A stretch of DNA of 64,000 bases, taken from positions 3,596,001 through 3,660,000 of the forward strand of contig NZ_CP065800.1 in the NCBI RefSeq assembly GCF_023206215.1, in the 5' to 3' direction. Positions 25,737 to 35,028 of the stretch are shown here, piece after piece (position 1 is the stretch's first letter; the number at the start of each line of letters is the position of its first letter). The DNA comes from Butyrivibrio fibrisolvens. GTDB taxonomy: Bacteria > Bacillota > Clostridia > Lachnospirales > Lachnospiraceae. The notes beneath the pieces are model-generated. The model was not told where the DNA came from, did no database searches, and saw nothing but the letters and a program-made list of their open reading frames with translations. The translations under genes and the position numbers were made by a program.

Positions 25737-25752
25737 CGCTTCTCTCAGCTTT
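25723..25752 (+). terminator. Terminator overlapping the SRAP stop codon
   Basis: AAGCTGAGAG and CTCTCAGCTT pair around a 9-base loop containing the stop codon, followed by TCT. It probably ends the cassette. Confidence 0.65.
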
Positions 25753-25831
25753 CTATCATCAGCCCACATGGGGAACTATATATACTCATAAATTCTTCGA
25801 AGATACTGCTCCTCCAGGATGGGAAGTCTCA

Positions 25832-26800
25832 TTACACGATTTTCTTTAAAGGTTCTGTTGTATCTTCACTGCCCTGCTCTTCAATATCATCTAGATATTT
25901 TCTGATCTCATCGATATACATCTGTCCGATGCTGCTAAGGCTTATATGCTTGCCGGTGATATATCCTATCTCCATAGAACTGTCTGTCTGAATCCTATCA
26001 TCTTCAAAAGGAACAGCTACGAAGTCGTCTCCATTAAGTTCCTCGCATATAATTCCGGAACACAGCGTATAACCGTTCAGACCCTTCATGAGATTGAGCA
26101 TCGTAGCCCTGTCACAGGCCTTTATGACTCTGTCATAATCTTCTGTGCTGAGGACTTCTTCAGCCATATAAAAAGAGCTTTCATCACCTTGTTCAAAAGA
26201 CAGGCATGGGTATCCTTTGAGATCATCAAAGTTTATTTTTGTACGGTCAGCAAGAGGATGTTTTTTCCAAAGGTATACATACGCTCTGCAACTTTTAAGG
26301 TGATGAAATTCAAGCTCCTTTTGTCTGAGTAATTTTTTGATAAAGACTCTGTTGAAATCGTTAAGATACAGTATTCCGATCTCGCTTCGCTTCTTCCTGA
26401 CATCTTCTATGACATCAAGAGTTCTGCTCTCTCTGATGGCAAAATCGTACTTGGCTGTATCAAGACTTTCTGCAAGTTCTACGAAAGCCTTTACCGCAAA
26501 TGAATAGTGCAGAGTCGAAACTCCAAACTTCTTCCTGATATCATGATTGACACAGTATTTGTCCACGATGTCCTCATACTGGTCATACAAGTGTCTGAAG
26601 TGAAGCAGCGCCTCTGCACCATCAGGAGTAAGTGACACACCGTGAGATCCTCGTATGAAAATTGTTATTCCAAGCTCTTTTTCAAGATCCTGAATTGCAT
26701 TGGTAAGCGAAGGCTGAGCTACAAAGAGCTGCTCCGCTGCCTTGTTATAAGAACCACACTTAGCTATATAGATCACATATCTTATTTGATTGATTGTCAT
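25832..26800 (-). CDS. LysR family regulator, likely of the sulfur island
   Basis: A 322-residue LysR-type regulator. The N-terminal winged helix-turn-helix begins at MTINQIRYVIYIAKCGSYNKAAEQLFVAQPSLTNAI-type text. The C-terminal part is the two-lobed effector domain. I chose the ATG at 26800, since the longer reading adds 22 residues before the conserved HTH start. It is the last gene of the long minus-strand run with the nitrogenase-like and MetNIQ-type genes, 109 bp after the lipoprotein. LysR regulators commonly control sulfur assimilation with O-acetylserine or similar effectors. It is the best candidate to bind the shared TATAG-N7-CTATA dyads. Confidence 0.88.
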   Translation of the reverse strand: MTINQIRYVIYIAKCGSYNKAAEQLFVAQPSLTNAIQDLEKELGITIFIRGSHGVSLTPDGAEALLHFRHLYDQYEDIVDKYCVNHDIRKKFGVSTLHYSFAVKAFVELAESLDTAKYDFAIRESRTLDVIEDVRKKRSEIGILYLNDFNRVFIKKLLRQKELEFHHLKSCRAYVYLWKKHPLADRTKINFDDLKGYPCLSFEQGDESSFYMAEEVLSTEDYDRVIKACDRATMLNLMKGLNGYTLCSGIICEELNGDDFVAVPFEDDRIQTDSSMEIGYITGKHISLSSIGQMYIDEIRKYLDDIEEQGSEDTTEPLKKIV

Positions 26801-26909
26801 ATAGTCTGCACCTGCTCCCTGCCAAAAGATAAATGATTGGTTAACTTGCCATAGATAATCTTCCAAGATCCTTTAGAACCCATAATTATTTCGAAGAAAA
26901 GATATTATC

Positions 26910-27866
26910 TTATTCTGCCGGTATAACTGCTCCGTTGTACTTCTCTTCGATAAACTTCTTAACTGCATCTGATCTAAGTGCTGCAACTACTGCCAAAATT
27001 GCAGGATCGTTTTCATTGCCCTCTGCCACCGCAATGATATTGGCAAATGGGTTGTTATCTCCGCTTTCTGAGAAGAGAACATTAGATGTGATGCCGGCTT
27101 CAAGTGCCTTATTTGTATTGGTAATGAAGAAATCAAAGTCATCCTTGGTAGGAATGATCTGAGCTGAGTCAAGTTCTACGATCTCTATCTGCTTCTCATA
27201 TGATACGATGCTGTCTACAGTAGCGCTAAGAGTAGAATCTGTGCTGTCATCAAGTGTTATAAGTCCCTGATCTTCGAGGATCTTAAGAGCTCTGTACTCA
27301 TTAGTGGCATCATTAGGGATAGCTACAACATCTCCATCCTGAATCTCATCAGCTGATGTATACTTATCCGAATATGCTCTGATAGGCTCTACATGAATGT
27401 CACCTGCATTGACTATAGTAAAACCATTGGTTTCATTCTGATCGTTAACATATGGCCAGTGAGCATAGAAGTTGAAGTCGATCTCACCGTTCTGAGTCTT
27501 TTCAAGAGTTGTAGCATCAGCAGCTGTTGCTACCAGTACTACCTTAAGTCCTGCAGCTTCAAGTGCCGGCTCTACATACTCAAGAAGCTCTGAGTGTGGT
27601 GTGAGATCTGCGATAGCTGTGATCTCTCTAAGCCCGTCTGAGTTAACAGTACCAAGCTTAGACTGTGATATGTCATATGCAGACAGATCTATGTCAGGTA
27701 TCTGAGTGTCTGTAATAGCAAGAGCATCGGAGGCATTTTCATTGCTGCTTTCCTGTGATGCACCACTATTATCTGTACTAGTTGTCTGTCCGCAGGCTGC
27801 CAACATGGCTGCTGACACCAGTAGTGATGTTGTTAGTTTCAGTGTTTTTGTCAGATTTTTTTTCAT
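26910..27866 (-). CDS. metQ: MetQ/NlpA family ABC transporter lipoprotein
   Basis: Solute-binding lipoprotein of 318 residues. The signal ends with lipobox LAAC near residue 25, followed by a Ser/Asn-rich linker. The NlpA fold features are HSELLEYVEPALEAAGLKVVLV near residue 92 and FNFYAHWPYVNDQNE near 135, as in methionine-binding MetQ. Its start lies 89 bp inside the end of the permease gene, in another frame, behind a strong AAGGAGG. Given the operon it may bind methionine or another methylthio compound. Confidence 0.88.
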   Translation of the reverse strand: MKKNLTKTLKLTTSLLVSAAMLAACGQTTSTDNSGASQESSNENASDALAITDTQIPDIDLSAYDISQSKLGTVNSDGLREITAIADLTPHSELLEYVEPALEAAGLKVVLVATAADATTLEKTQNGEIDFNFYAHWPYVNDQNETNGFTIVNAGDIHVEPIRAYSDKYTSADEIQDGDVVAIPNDATNEYRALKILEDQGLITLDDSTDSTLSATVDSIVSYEKQIEIVELDSAQIIPTKDDFDFFITNTNKALEAGITSNVLFSESGDNNPFANIIAVAEGNENDPAILAVVAALRSDAVKKFIEEKYNGAVIPAE

Positions 27867-28608
27867 AATGTCTCCTCCTTTTTAGCCCTGCGCCGGATGA
27901 TAGCAGGTGCCTTTTTATTAGTATATGTCTCGAAACACGGTCTCCAATCAGCTGTATGCCCTGCACCAGTATTACAAGGACATATACAGTTGCAAACAGA
28001 ACATCGTGTTGAAACCTCTGATAACCAAATCTTACGGCGATATCACCTATTCCGCCTGCGCCGAACATTCCTGCAAGAGCTGTCATAGATATTACTGATA
28101 TGACTGCAAGAGTATATCCTCTTACAAGAGATGGGAGCGTCTCAGGAATGATAACCCTGGTTATTATCTGGAAGTTGGTACTTCCAAGCGCCTTGGCTGC
28201 ATCGATCTTACCTTTTTCTATCTCCAGAAGGCTTGATTCTACCATTCTTGCATACATTGGGATACAACTGGCTGCGATAGCGATGATACACGCATTGGTT
28301 CCGTAGGACTTACCAAAAAGCGCCCTTGATACCGGGATCATAAGTATTATCATTATCATCTGCGGCAGTGACCTTAAGATGTTGATGGATCCTCCCATTC
28401 CTGTATACAAGGGCTTTACAGGTGCAAGTCCTGTTGGATTGGTCACTGTAAGGACTACTCCAAGCACTGCCCCTATCACCAGCATTATGACGCTGGCTAC
28501 AAGTGTCATGTACAAAGTCTCTGATACTGATGGCAGTATACTGTCCCACACATCTTTGGAAAAAGATGCTATGAAAACTTTAGAAAATGGCTCATTCAAT
28601 AAACTCAT
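27778..28608 (-). CDS. metI: MetI-type ABC transporter permease with C-terminal extension
   Basis: Membrane permease of the methionine-uptake type, 276 residues with about five helices. The EAA loop reads LGSTNFQIITRVIIPETLPSLVRG near residue 142. MetI proteins usually end near residue 220-230. Here about 45 charged residues follow, the last 29 of them encoded by DNA that also encodes the metQ signal peptide in another frame. This is either a real overlap or a lost stop codon. It lies 24 bp after metN. Confidence 0.87.
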   Translation of the reverse strand: MSLLNEPFSKVFIASFSKDVWDSILPSVSETLYMTLVASVIMLVIGAVLGVVLTVTNPTGLAPVKPLYTGMGGSINILRSLPQMIMIILMIPVSRALFGKSYGTNACIIAIAASCIPMYARMVESSLLEIEKGKIDAAKALGSTNFQIITRVIIPETLPSLVRGYTLAVISVISMTALAGMFGAGGIGDIAVRFGYQRFQHDVLFATVYVLVILVQGIQLIGDRVSRHILIKRHLLSSGAGLKRRRHYEKKSDKNTETNNITTGVSSHVGSLRTDN

Positions 28609-28631
28609 GGCTTTCCTCTTTTCTTTTATTA

Positions 28632-29417
28632 TTAGATTCCTGCACCATCACCAAGTTCTGCATGCTGCATCTGATTGAATACCTTAGCAAAAAGAGCTCC
28701 TGTCTTACTTGTAGGACTCTTGAATATATCCTCTACAAGCCCCTCTTCTGTGATCTCTCCGTTTTCAAGTACAGCCATCTTCTTGCAGGTATATTTGATA
28801 GCATCAAGCTCATGAGTGATCATCAGAATAGTTATATTCTTTTTCCTATTGATCTCTTTGAGAAGGTCAAGGATCTGAATAGTAGTCTGAGGATCAAGAG
28901 CAGATGTAGATTCATCTGACAAAAGAAGATCAGGATCACCCACAAGAGCCCTTGCTATTCCAACCCTTTGCTTCTGGCCTCCGGATAAGGCTCCCGGATA
29001 TTCCGAAAGCTTATCTGTAAGGCCTACCATTTCAGCAGTCTCAAGAACCTTTTTCTTAATATCAGACTTCTTATAACCGTCTATAACAAGGGGATACGCT
29101 ATGTTCTGGTATACAGTCTTGGATTCGAAGAGATTGAAGTTCTGGAATATCATTCCTATCTTCTTGCGCTTCTTCCTAAGCTCATTCTCCGAAAGAGCAA
29201 GGATCTGCGTACCATCAACATAGATCTCACCGCTATCCGGAGTTTCAAGTCTGTTGATACATCTGGCAAGTGTTGACTTACCGGCGCCGCTAAATCCTAT
29301 GACTCCGAAGATCTCCCCTTTATTAACTGTAAGATTGACACCGTTTAGGACTTTGATCTCAACAGAATCTTTTATGAAATTCTTATGAAGGTTTTTAATT
29401 GTAACAAATTCTGCCAT
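28632..29417 (-). CDS. metN: MetN-type ABC transporter ATPase
   Basis: ATPase of 261 residues. Walker A GFSGAGKSTL near residue 40, the Q-loop, signature LSGGQKQRVGIARAL near 143 and Walker B LLLSDESTSALD near 164 are intact. The usual C-terminal NIL (ACT-like) regulatory domain of MetN, about 90 residues, is missing, so methionine would not inhibit transport in the way known for E. coli. I chose the ATG at 29417 after GGAGG; the longer reading runs into the reductase H gene. Confidence 0.88.
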   Translation of the reverse strand: MAEFVTIKNLHKNFIKDSVEIKVLNGVNLTVNKGEIFGVIGFSGAGKSTLARCINRLETPDSGEIYVDGTQILALSENELRKKRKKIGMIFQNFNLFESKTVYQNIAYPLVIDGYKKSDIKKKVLETAEMVGLTDKLSEYPGALSGGQKQRVGIARALVGDPDLLLSDESTSALDPQTTIQILDLLKEINRKKNITILMITHELDAIKYTCKKMAVLENGEITEEGLVEDIFKSPTSKTGALFAKVFNQMQHAELGDGAGI

Positions 29418-29445
29418 GTGACCTCCGACCTGTTTTTTCAAATTA

Positions 29446-30318
<873 letters not shown>

Positions 30319-30320
30319 TC

Positions 30321-30357
30321 ATATACCAATATCTATATTTTCAAATCATTGGTATAT
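30321..30357 (-). other. Intercistronic stem-loop before the nifH-like gene
   Basis: ATATACCAAT and ATTGGTATAT are perfect 10-base complements around 17 bases, 20 bp before the GGAGG of the H gene. It may stabilise or process the message so that more H protein is made. Confidence 0.5.
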
Positions 30358-30405
30358 ATTTTTAGTTATTGTTTCTTAAGCTACTTTTTTAGTTACTATT
30401 TTCCA

Positions 30406-31281
30406 TCAGCCATGACTAAATGTCTGTCTTGTATTAAGAACCTTAAGCCATACGTATTTAGATATATCTACTCCTCCCGGTACGCCTACCGCATCAGCTC
30501 TGCATCTTGAACAGTGCATGAATACGTCAAGGTACTTGATTGCAACAGCCTTGGCTCTTTCGATGTCATGGCAGGTTGGTGCACTACACCATGCAAGCTC
30601 TGCCTGCGGTATAAGGGGTATGATGTTGTAGATCTTAGCTCCCGCCTGTGCTACAGTTTTTGCTATAGTCTCTATATGATCCTTGTTGATCTCAGGTACC
30701 AGTACCGTATTTACCTTGACTGATGTTCCTGATGCTGCAACTTTTCTGATGCCCTCAAGCTGGTTATGAATGAGGATCCCTGCTGCCTCTTCTCCTGTAT
30801 ATCTCTTACCGTGATATACAATAGCGCTGTTAAGTTTGGCTTCAATCCTGGGATCTACAGCATTGACTGTAACTGTAAGAGAATCAACCCCGACATCAAT
30901 TATCTCATCAGCCTTGTCAGGAAGCATGAGACCGTTGGTACTCATACACTTGATAAGCTCCGGATATCTATTCTTGATAAGTCTGAATGTCTTAAGTGCG
31001 AAGTCTGTAGCAAGCGTATCTCCCGGACCTGCAATACCTGCAACATGGATATCCGGGTTAAGTTCAATAGCCCTGCCAACAGCTTCAAGTGCTTCTTCCG
31101 GGGATATTACTTCGCTGGTAACTCCCGGTCTGTCTTCATAGTCGTTAATCTGTCTGTCGCAGAACTTACATGCTATATTGCAGCCAGGTGACACCGGAAG
31201 GTGTATCCTTCCTTTATTGCTCTTTTGGCCACGGGCAAAGCATGGATGATTCTGCGTAAGCTCCTGGTAACTTTTTGCCAC
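30406..31281 (-). CDS. nifB: NifB-like radical SAM cofactor synthase
   Basis: Radical SAM enzyme of 291 residues that builds the 8Fe-9S-carbide NifB cofactor. HPCF near residue 12, the SAM cluster motif C-x3-C-x2-C in PGCNIACKFC near 33-41, GIAGPGDTLA near 82 and CSRCRADAVG near 267 all match NifB. The fused NifX-like tail of some NifBs is absent; a separate NifX-like protein is encoded just upstream. The start is GTG, overlapping the upstream stop by one base (TAGTG). Its presence means the D/K proteins here carry a NifB-derived cluster. Confidence 0.92.
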   Translation of the reverse strand: MAKSYQELTQNHPCFARGQKSNKGRIHLPVSPGCNIACKFCDRQINDYEDRPGVTSEVISPEEALEAVGRAIELNPDIHVAGIAGPGDTLATDFALKTFRLIKNRYPELIKCMSTNGLMLPDKADEIIDVGVDSLTVTVNAVDPRIEAKLNSAIVYHGKRYTGEEAAGILIHNQLEGIRKVAASGTSVKVNTVLVPEINKDHIETIAKTVAQAGAKIYNIIPLIPQAELAWCSAPTCHDIERAKAVAIKYLDVFMHCSRCRADAVGVPGGVDISKYVWLKVLNTRQTFSHG

Positions 31282-31715
31282 TATACTGCCTCTTTTCTAT
31301 ATGCCTGCCCTTCGTCACCTGCAAGCAGATCTGCACCGCCGCTTGCAAGAACTACGTTTTCGTTATCATTGTCTGTGTCTGAGTCCTTAGCGAAGCCATC
31401 GCCTATAAGCTCATTAACTATATTCTCGATAAAGCCATGAGCTTCAAAGACTCTCTTTCCGTGCTGTATCATATATCCTGCAGCAGACTCGCCTATTCTT
31501 AGTACGAATATGGCATCTGTATCTTTAAGAAGATCATATGCCGCTTCAAATCCGCCTTCGCAGTGTCCCTTGCACAAGGGATTTATCCTGCGCTCTTCTA
31601 CATATTCAGCTTCTTTTTCATCAATATCATATATCTGAAAATACTGTGCAGATCCGAAATGCTCGTCTATATATGCATTATTACTACTTGCAAATGCAGC
31701 TCTTAATTTTCCCAT
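31281..31715 (-). CDS. NifX/NafY-like cofactor-binding protein
   Basis: A 144-residue protein of the dinitrogenase cofactor biosynthesis family: FASSNNAYIDEHFGSAQYFQIYDID near residue 9 contains the family D-E-H-F-G motif. GHCEGGFEAAYDLLKDTDAIFVLRIG follows. The last 35 residues are acidic and less conserved. Such proteins carry NifB-co or related iron-sulfur clusters between NifB and the target enzyme. The gene is directly before nifB. Confidence 0.85.
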   Translation of the reverse strand: MGKLRAAFASSNNAYIDEHFGSAQYFQIYDIDEKEAEYVEERRINPLCKGHCEGGFEAAYDLLKDTDAIFVLRIGESAAGYMIQHGKRVFEAHGFIENIVNELIGDGFAKDSDTDNDNENVVLASGGADLLAGDEGQAYRKEAV

Positions 31716-31746
31716 AATATTCTCCTCTTGGGCCTTTTAAGGACCG

Positions 31747-31793
31747 GGAGTTTTAAGCCTTTATAAATATATTCATATAAATCTTAAAACTCC
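31747..31793 (-). other. Intercistronic stem-loop between the K gene and the NifX-like gene
   Basis: GGAGTTTTAAG and CTTAAAACTCC are perfect 11-base complements around 25 bases. No T-run follows. It may mark an RNA processing or protection point in the long operon. Confidence 0.5.
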
Positions 31794-31855
31794 TCAGAAA
31801 ACCATGTGTTATATTGCAGCTTCTTGTGAGCCAAAACGATAATGCCGGCCAGAGT

Positions 31856-33196
31856 TCAAGCAAATTTAGAAAGTGTATTACTGTAGATATCCTCTATAAG
31901 TCTTAAACCTCCAGCAAATCCCACATAACCTGTTCTCATGACAAGTCTGTAATCAGTAGGGATCGCTGCTGATATGAAGTCGTAGTTCTTCTCTCTTGCT
32001 ATCTGCTTGTCCCAGCCTGCGCCTATGATGACGCCCTTACCCTTATGGCTTAGCTCTCTTATCTTGTTCTGAGCCTTGCCGGCATCAGGTGAGAAGAATA
32101 CCGGGATCTGCCTTTTGGTAGATATACTCTGAAGCTCTTTGGCGATCTCTTCCTGATATTTCTCAGGTGTATCATCTACTATGAACTGCTCCTTAGGAAT
32201 AACCCCTGTCTCGTTTATAAGGAACTTGGACAGTCCCAGGACATAGCCTGCATCATGGATTATATGTGCATGATTTGGAAGTCCGTATCTGAACTCAAGA
32301 AGGAATGTCGCAAGATCTTCAAGCTGTGCATAGTAAGCATCCGACTCTTTCTTGATGAACTTTCTGGCTTCGACCTCGTTGATGTCTGCGCCCTGCTCTA
32401 TGGCAAAAGATACTACCTTATTAAGGAACTTCTCTGTCTCACCGGCGCCTATCGGAATGTTAGGATACTGAACATAAGGCTGTCCGTATATATCCTTAAG
32501 GTGATCAACTATATCTTTGCCATACCAGGGTGATACCAGGATATTGAAGTTTGCTTTTGGTATACTCTGCCATTCCTTGACGCCTCTTGATCTGTCACCA
32601 AAGAGGATATTGACCTTAAGTCCTATAGCCTCAAGGAGTCTTTTATATTCATCAAGGTTGCCTCTCCAGAACATATCCTGATAAGGAATTGAAGCAAATA
32701 CATTGACTGTATTCTTCTGGCTTCTGAATGTGCTCTCATCCTCGTACTGGCTTACATACTGATCGATGATGGCATTGACTACTACTGAGTGTGATACATA
32801 GTTGTTACTCTTAAATCCGGGGCTTTCAACATATACAATTGGTTTACCCTGATCCCTGAACTCTTCAGCAACTGACTGTACATCATCGCCTACGATTCCT
32901 GCAGTACATCCTGTGAAAATAACCTGAAGATCTGAATTAAGTATTTTGTATGAGTTATCTACAAGTTCTCTTAATCTGTTGACACCACCGAATACAACCT
33001 CTTTTTCCGAGAAGTTGGAACAAGGTGTTGTACTTCCGCCTGCATATCCCTTAGACCTTTGGAAAAAGCCTGATACCATATCTCCGCATCCAGGTCCTGA
33101 GTGAAGGATGGGAAGCGCCTTTGGGATAGCAACTACTGTCTGCATCGCGCCAAGAGCACATGTAAATCTTTCCTGTTCTATTATTTCTGCTCCCAT
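31856..33196 (-). CDS. marK: Nitrogenase-like component K (methylthio-alkane reductase K candidate)
   Basis: Beta subunit of a nitrogenase-like reductase, 446 residues. Three cysteines suited to a P-cluster are seen: Cys13 in RFTCALG, Cys37 in GPGCGD and one near residue 96 in FTGCTAGIVGDDV. It is shorter than NifK (about 510-520 residues). The ATG directly follows the D gene stop, with its GGAGG inside the end of that gene. Alternatives are NifN-like scaffold proteins or reductases of unknown type. Confidence 0.82.
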   Translation of the reverse strand: MGAEIIEQERFTCALGAMQTVVAIPKALPILHSGPGCGDMVSGFFQRSKGYAGGSTTPCSNFSEKEVVFGGVNRLRELVDNSYKILNSDLQVIFTGCTAGIVGDDVQSVAEEFRDQGKPIVYVESPGFKSNNYVSHSVVVNAIIDQYVSQYEDESTFRSQKNTVNVFASIPYQDMFWRGNLDEYKRLLEAIGLKVNILFGDRSRGVKEWQSIPKANFNILVSPWYGKDIVDHLKDIYGQPYVQYPNIPIGAGETEKFLNKVVSFAIEQGADINEVEARKFIKKESDAYYAQLEDLATFLLEFRYGLPNHAHIIHDAGYVLGLSKFLINETGVIPKEQFIVDDTPEKYQEEIAKELQSISTKRQIPVFFSPDAGKAQNKIRELSHKGKGVIIGAGWDKQIAREKNYDFISAAIPTDYRLVMRTGYVGFAGGLRLIEDIYSNTLSKFA

Positions 33197-34684
33197 TTAT
33201 ATAACCTCCGTCTTAGCTTCTTTTAGGAATGTGTCAGGCTGCTCATTCATCCACCAGTCTGTGTATGGATTAGTTGCATGCTTGGAAAGATTCTCAATAA
33301 ACTCTGTGTTTTCAAGAGTCTCTACGATCTTCTCACCGTAGCTTATGAGACCTTCATATCCCATGTTGGCCTGCTCGTCTTCGACAAGGAGTGACGGAAT
33401 TCCAAGCTTAGCTGCCCAAAGTGTGATTCCGCCGTGTCTTGCAAGGAGGATATCAGGACGGATCCTGTTAAGAACATTGACAAATTCAAATTCCTGCTTA
33501 GCGCATACGTTATAGTTAGGTACATCGCCATAGTCTCTTACTCTTCTTGCAAGAAGATCTGCGGCTCCGTCGCCTCCATCATAAGTCGGATCATGGTGGA
33601 ATACGCTGGCTCCTACTGCTTCCATTCCAAGGTCTCCTACGATGTTAAGAAGTGCATGTCCATGAGCAGATCCCGCTGTAACATATGCTCTTACGCCTTT
33701 AAGTCTCTTACGAAGTTCTTCTATCCTAGGGAGATATTGTTCTTTCTTTTCTTTAATAACCTGTTCTGCTACATCTTCTTTGTGAAGGAGCTTACCAAGT
33801 TCTCTGAACCATCTGTCAGTCTGGATGATTCCATATGGTGCTGCTGTTCTGATCTCAGGAACTCCATACTCCTGCTCAAGGGCTGCTCCAAGATATGAAC
33901 CAAGCGTAGGACATATCTGAACTGTAGCAGATGCTTCTGATGCATGTGACAGGCCCTCTACAGTAGAATATGGTGTGATCAGATTGGGTTTTACTCCAAA
34001 AGGCTCAAACCACTTAGTGAATACATCTGATCCCCAGAAGTTGATCACATTTATAAGTCCGTTGTCTTTTTTGACCGGAGGCTTTACCAGTTTCCTTACG
34101 ATACCGTGGTAGCCTGCATCAAAACCTGTTGTCCATACTGTGGATCTGAAGCCTTCGCAGTAGATAGCAACTACCGGCTTTCCGATCTCTTCTTCAGCTT
34201 CATTTGCTACGCTCTCGATGTCATCACCGATTATTGCTGATGCACAGGAGCTTAGTACGAATATAGCTGATGCATTTGTTCTTTCATTTACTTCACGTAT
34301 AGCTTTTGCAAGTTTTCTTGCTCCGCCGTATACTGTGTCTGTTTCTTTGAGATTGGTTGAGAAGATCTTTCTCTGAGTAGGATTGTCGATGCCTCTTCTT
34401 GATTTTGCATTTACATAGTATGTAAAGTTGAATTCATGAAGACATGATGCACATCCTACAGGACCATGTATTATAACCGCTGCATCCTGAATAAGAGTTA
34501 CCATACATGCAGCTTTACTGATCGAACATCCTGCACATTGCTGGAATTTACGATCTCTGTTCTTAAGTCCGCCGCATCCATATCCATCCACAAGTCCTTT
34601 GGCTGACCCCTGATATCCTGTGATGGATCCAAGTCTTATCTCTCTTATGGAAACCTCGGGTATGCTTATGTCCAACTTGCCCAT
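33197..34684 (-). CDS. marD: Nitrogenase-like component D (methylthio-alkane reductase D candidate)
   Basis: Alpha subunit, 495 residues, first gene of the operon. P-cluster cysteines are likely among Cys50/Cys53 (QQCAGC), Cys78 (HGPVGCASC) and the one in SSCASAIIGDD near residue 150. A cysteine in TVQICPTLGSYLGAAL near 275 sits where NifD has its cofactor ligand. By eye, the NifD cofactor histidine position (HSWDY region) reads EDEQANMGYEG, so the second ligand is not conserved. That argues against true nitrogenase and fits group IV enzymes, of which methylthio-alkane reductase cleaves C-S bonds to give methanethiol. Sulfur genes on both sides support this. Confidence 0.82.
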   Translation of the reverse strand: MGKLDISIPEVSIREIRLGSITGYQGSAKGLVDGYGCGGLKNRDRKFQQCAGCSISKAACMVTLIQDAAVIIHGPVGCASCLHEFNFTYYVNAKSRRGIDNPTQRKIFSTNLKETDTVYGGARKLAKAIREVNERTNASAIFVLSSCASAIIGDDIESVANEAEEEIGKPVVAIYCEGFRSTVWTTGFDAGYHGIVRKLVKPPVKKDNGLINVINFWGSDVFTKWFEPFGVKPNLITPYSTVEGLSHASEASATVQICPTLGSYLGAALEQEYGVPEIRTAAPYGIIQTDRWFRELGKLLHKEDVAEQVIKEKKEQYLPRIEELRKRLKGVRAYVTAGSAHGHALLNIVGDLGMEAVGASVFHHDPTYDGGDGAADLLARRVRDYGDVPNYNVCAKQEFEFVNVLNRIRPDILLARHGGITLWAAKLGIPSLLVEDEQANMGYEGLISYGEKIVETLENTEFIENLSKHATNPYTDWWMNEQPDTFLKEAKTEVI

Positions 34685-34784
34685 TTCTTTCCTCCTGCCT
34701 GAAAACTAAACTTTGATTTGTTGTTTTAAGCACTATAGCATTTGTAAATTTTTTTTTGAATAATACTTGTAAGATATTTCCGGC

Positions 34785-34801
34785 TATAGTTTTAAAATAT
34801 A
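34785..34801. promoter_or_regulatory. Putative sulfur-regulon operator upstream of the nitrogenase-like operon
   Basis: TATAG-TTTTAAA-ATATA has one mismatch to the TATAG-N7-CTATA dyad found upstream of metY, with the same spacing. It is 100 bp before the D gene start. A further CTATAG half-site is at about 34736. Confidence 0.55.
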
Positions 34802-34859
34802 ACTGACGTATTTTTCAAAAAAGAAAATTTTTGATTCAAAAACTATACATTTTTTAAAA

Positions 34860-34893
34860 ATGCAGTATACACATTTATTAATGTATACTGCAT
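34860..34893 (-). terminator. Terminator after mccB
   Basis: ATGCAGTATACA and TGTATACTGCAT are perfect 12-base complements with a 10-base loop, followed on the minus strand by TTTTT. It isolates the nitrogenase-like operon from mccB. Confidence 0.8.
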
Positions 34894-35002
34894 AAGTATA
34901 TTATTGATGGCAAAAATCATATAATTATTACTTGTTGCACATAGTCCGTAGATAATTGTGCTTGTAAAAAACGCAGCTTTTTTTGCATAAATATTATCTT
35001 AT

Positions 35003-35027
35003 GTCACGAGCAAAGTAAGCTCGTGTC
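35003..35027 (-). repeat. Short CGCGAG-family hairpin at the mccB stop codon
   Basis: CACGAGC and GCTCGTG pair around AAAGTAA, starting right after the mccB TGA. On the minus strand it shares TGATGAC-CGAGCT and GCTCGTGACAT with the elements at 42 and 46 kb, and looks like a copy with an internal deletion. Confidence 0.6.
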
Positions 35028-35028
35028 A

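Larger units (their letters stand above)
34685..35028. other. Leader region of the nitrogenase-like operon
   Basis: This 344-base AT-rich gap holds, going toward the operon, the CGCGAG-family hairpin at 35003-35027, the mccB terminator at 34860-34893, and the TATAG dyad at 34785-34801. The operon promoter should lie between that terminator and about 34720, but no single -35/-10 pair is convincing. Confidence 0.6.

Noticed and set aside
27778..28608. metI as a frameshifted pseudogene
   Set aside because: All permease helices and the EAA loop are intact. Only the tail is extended, and the downstream gene is intact.
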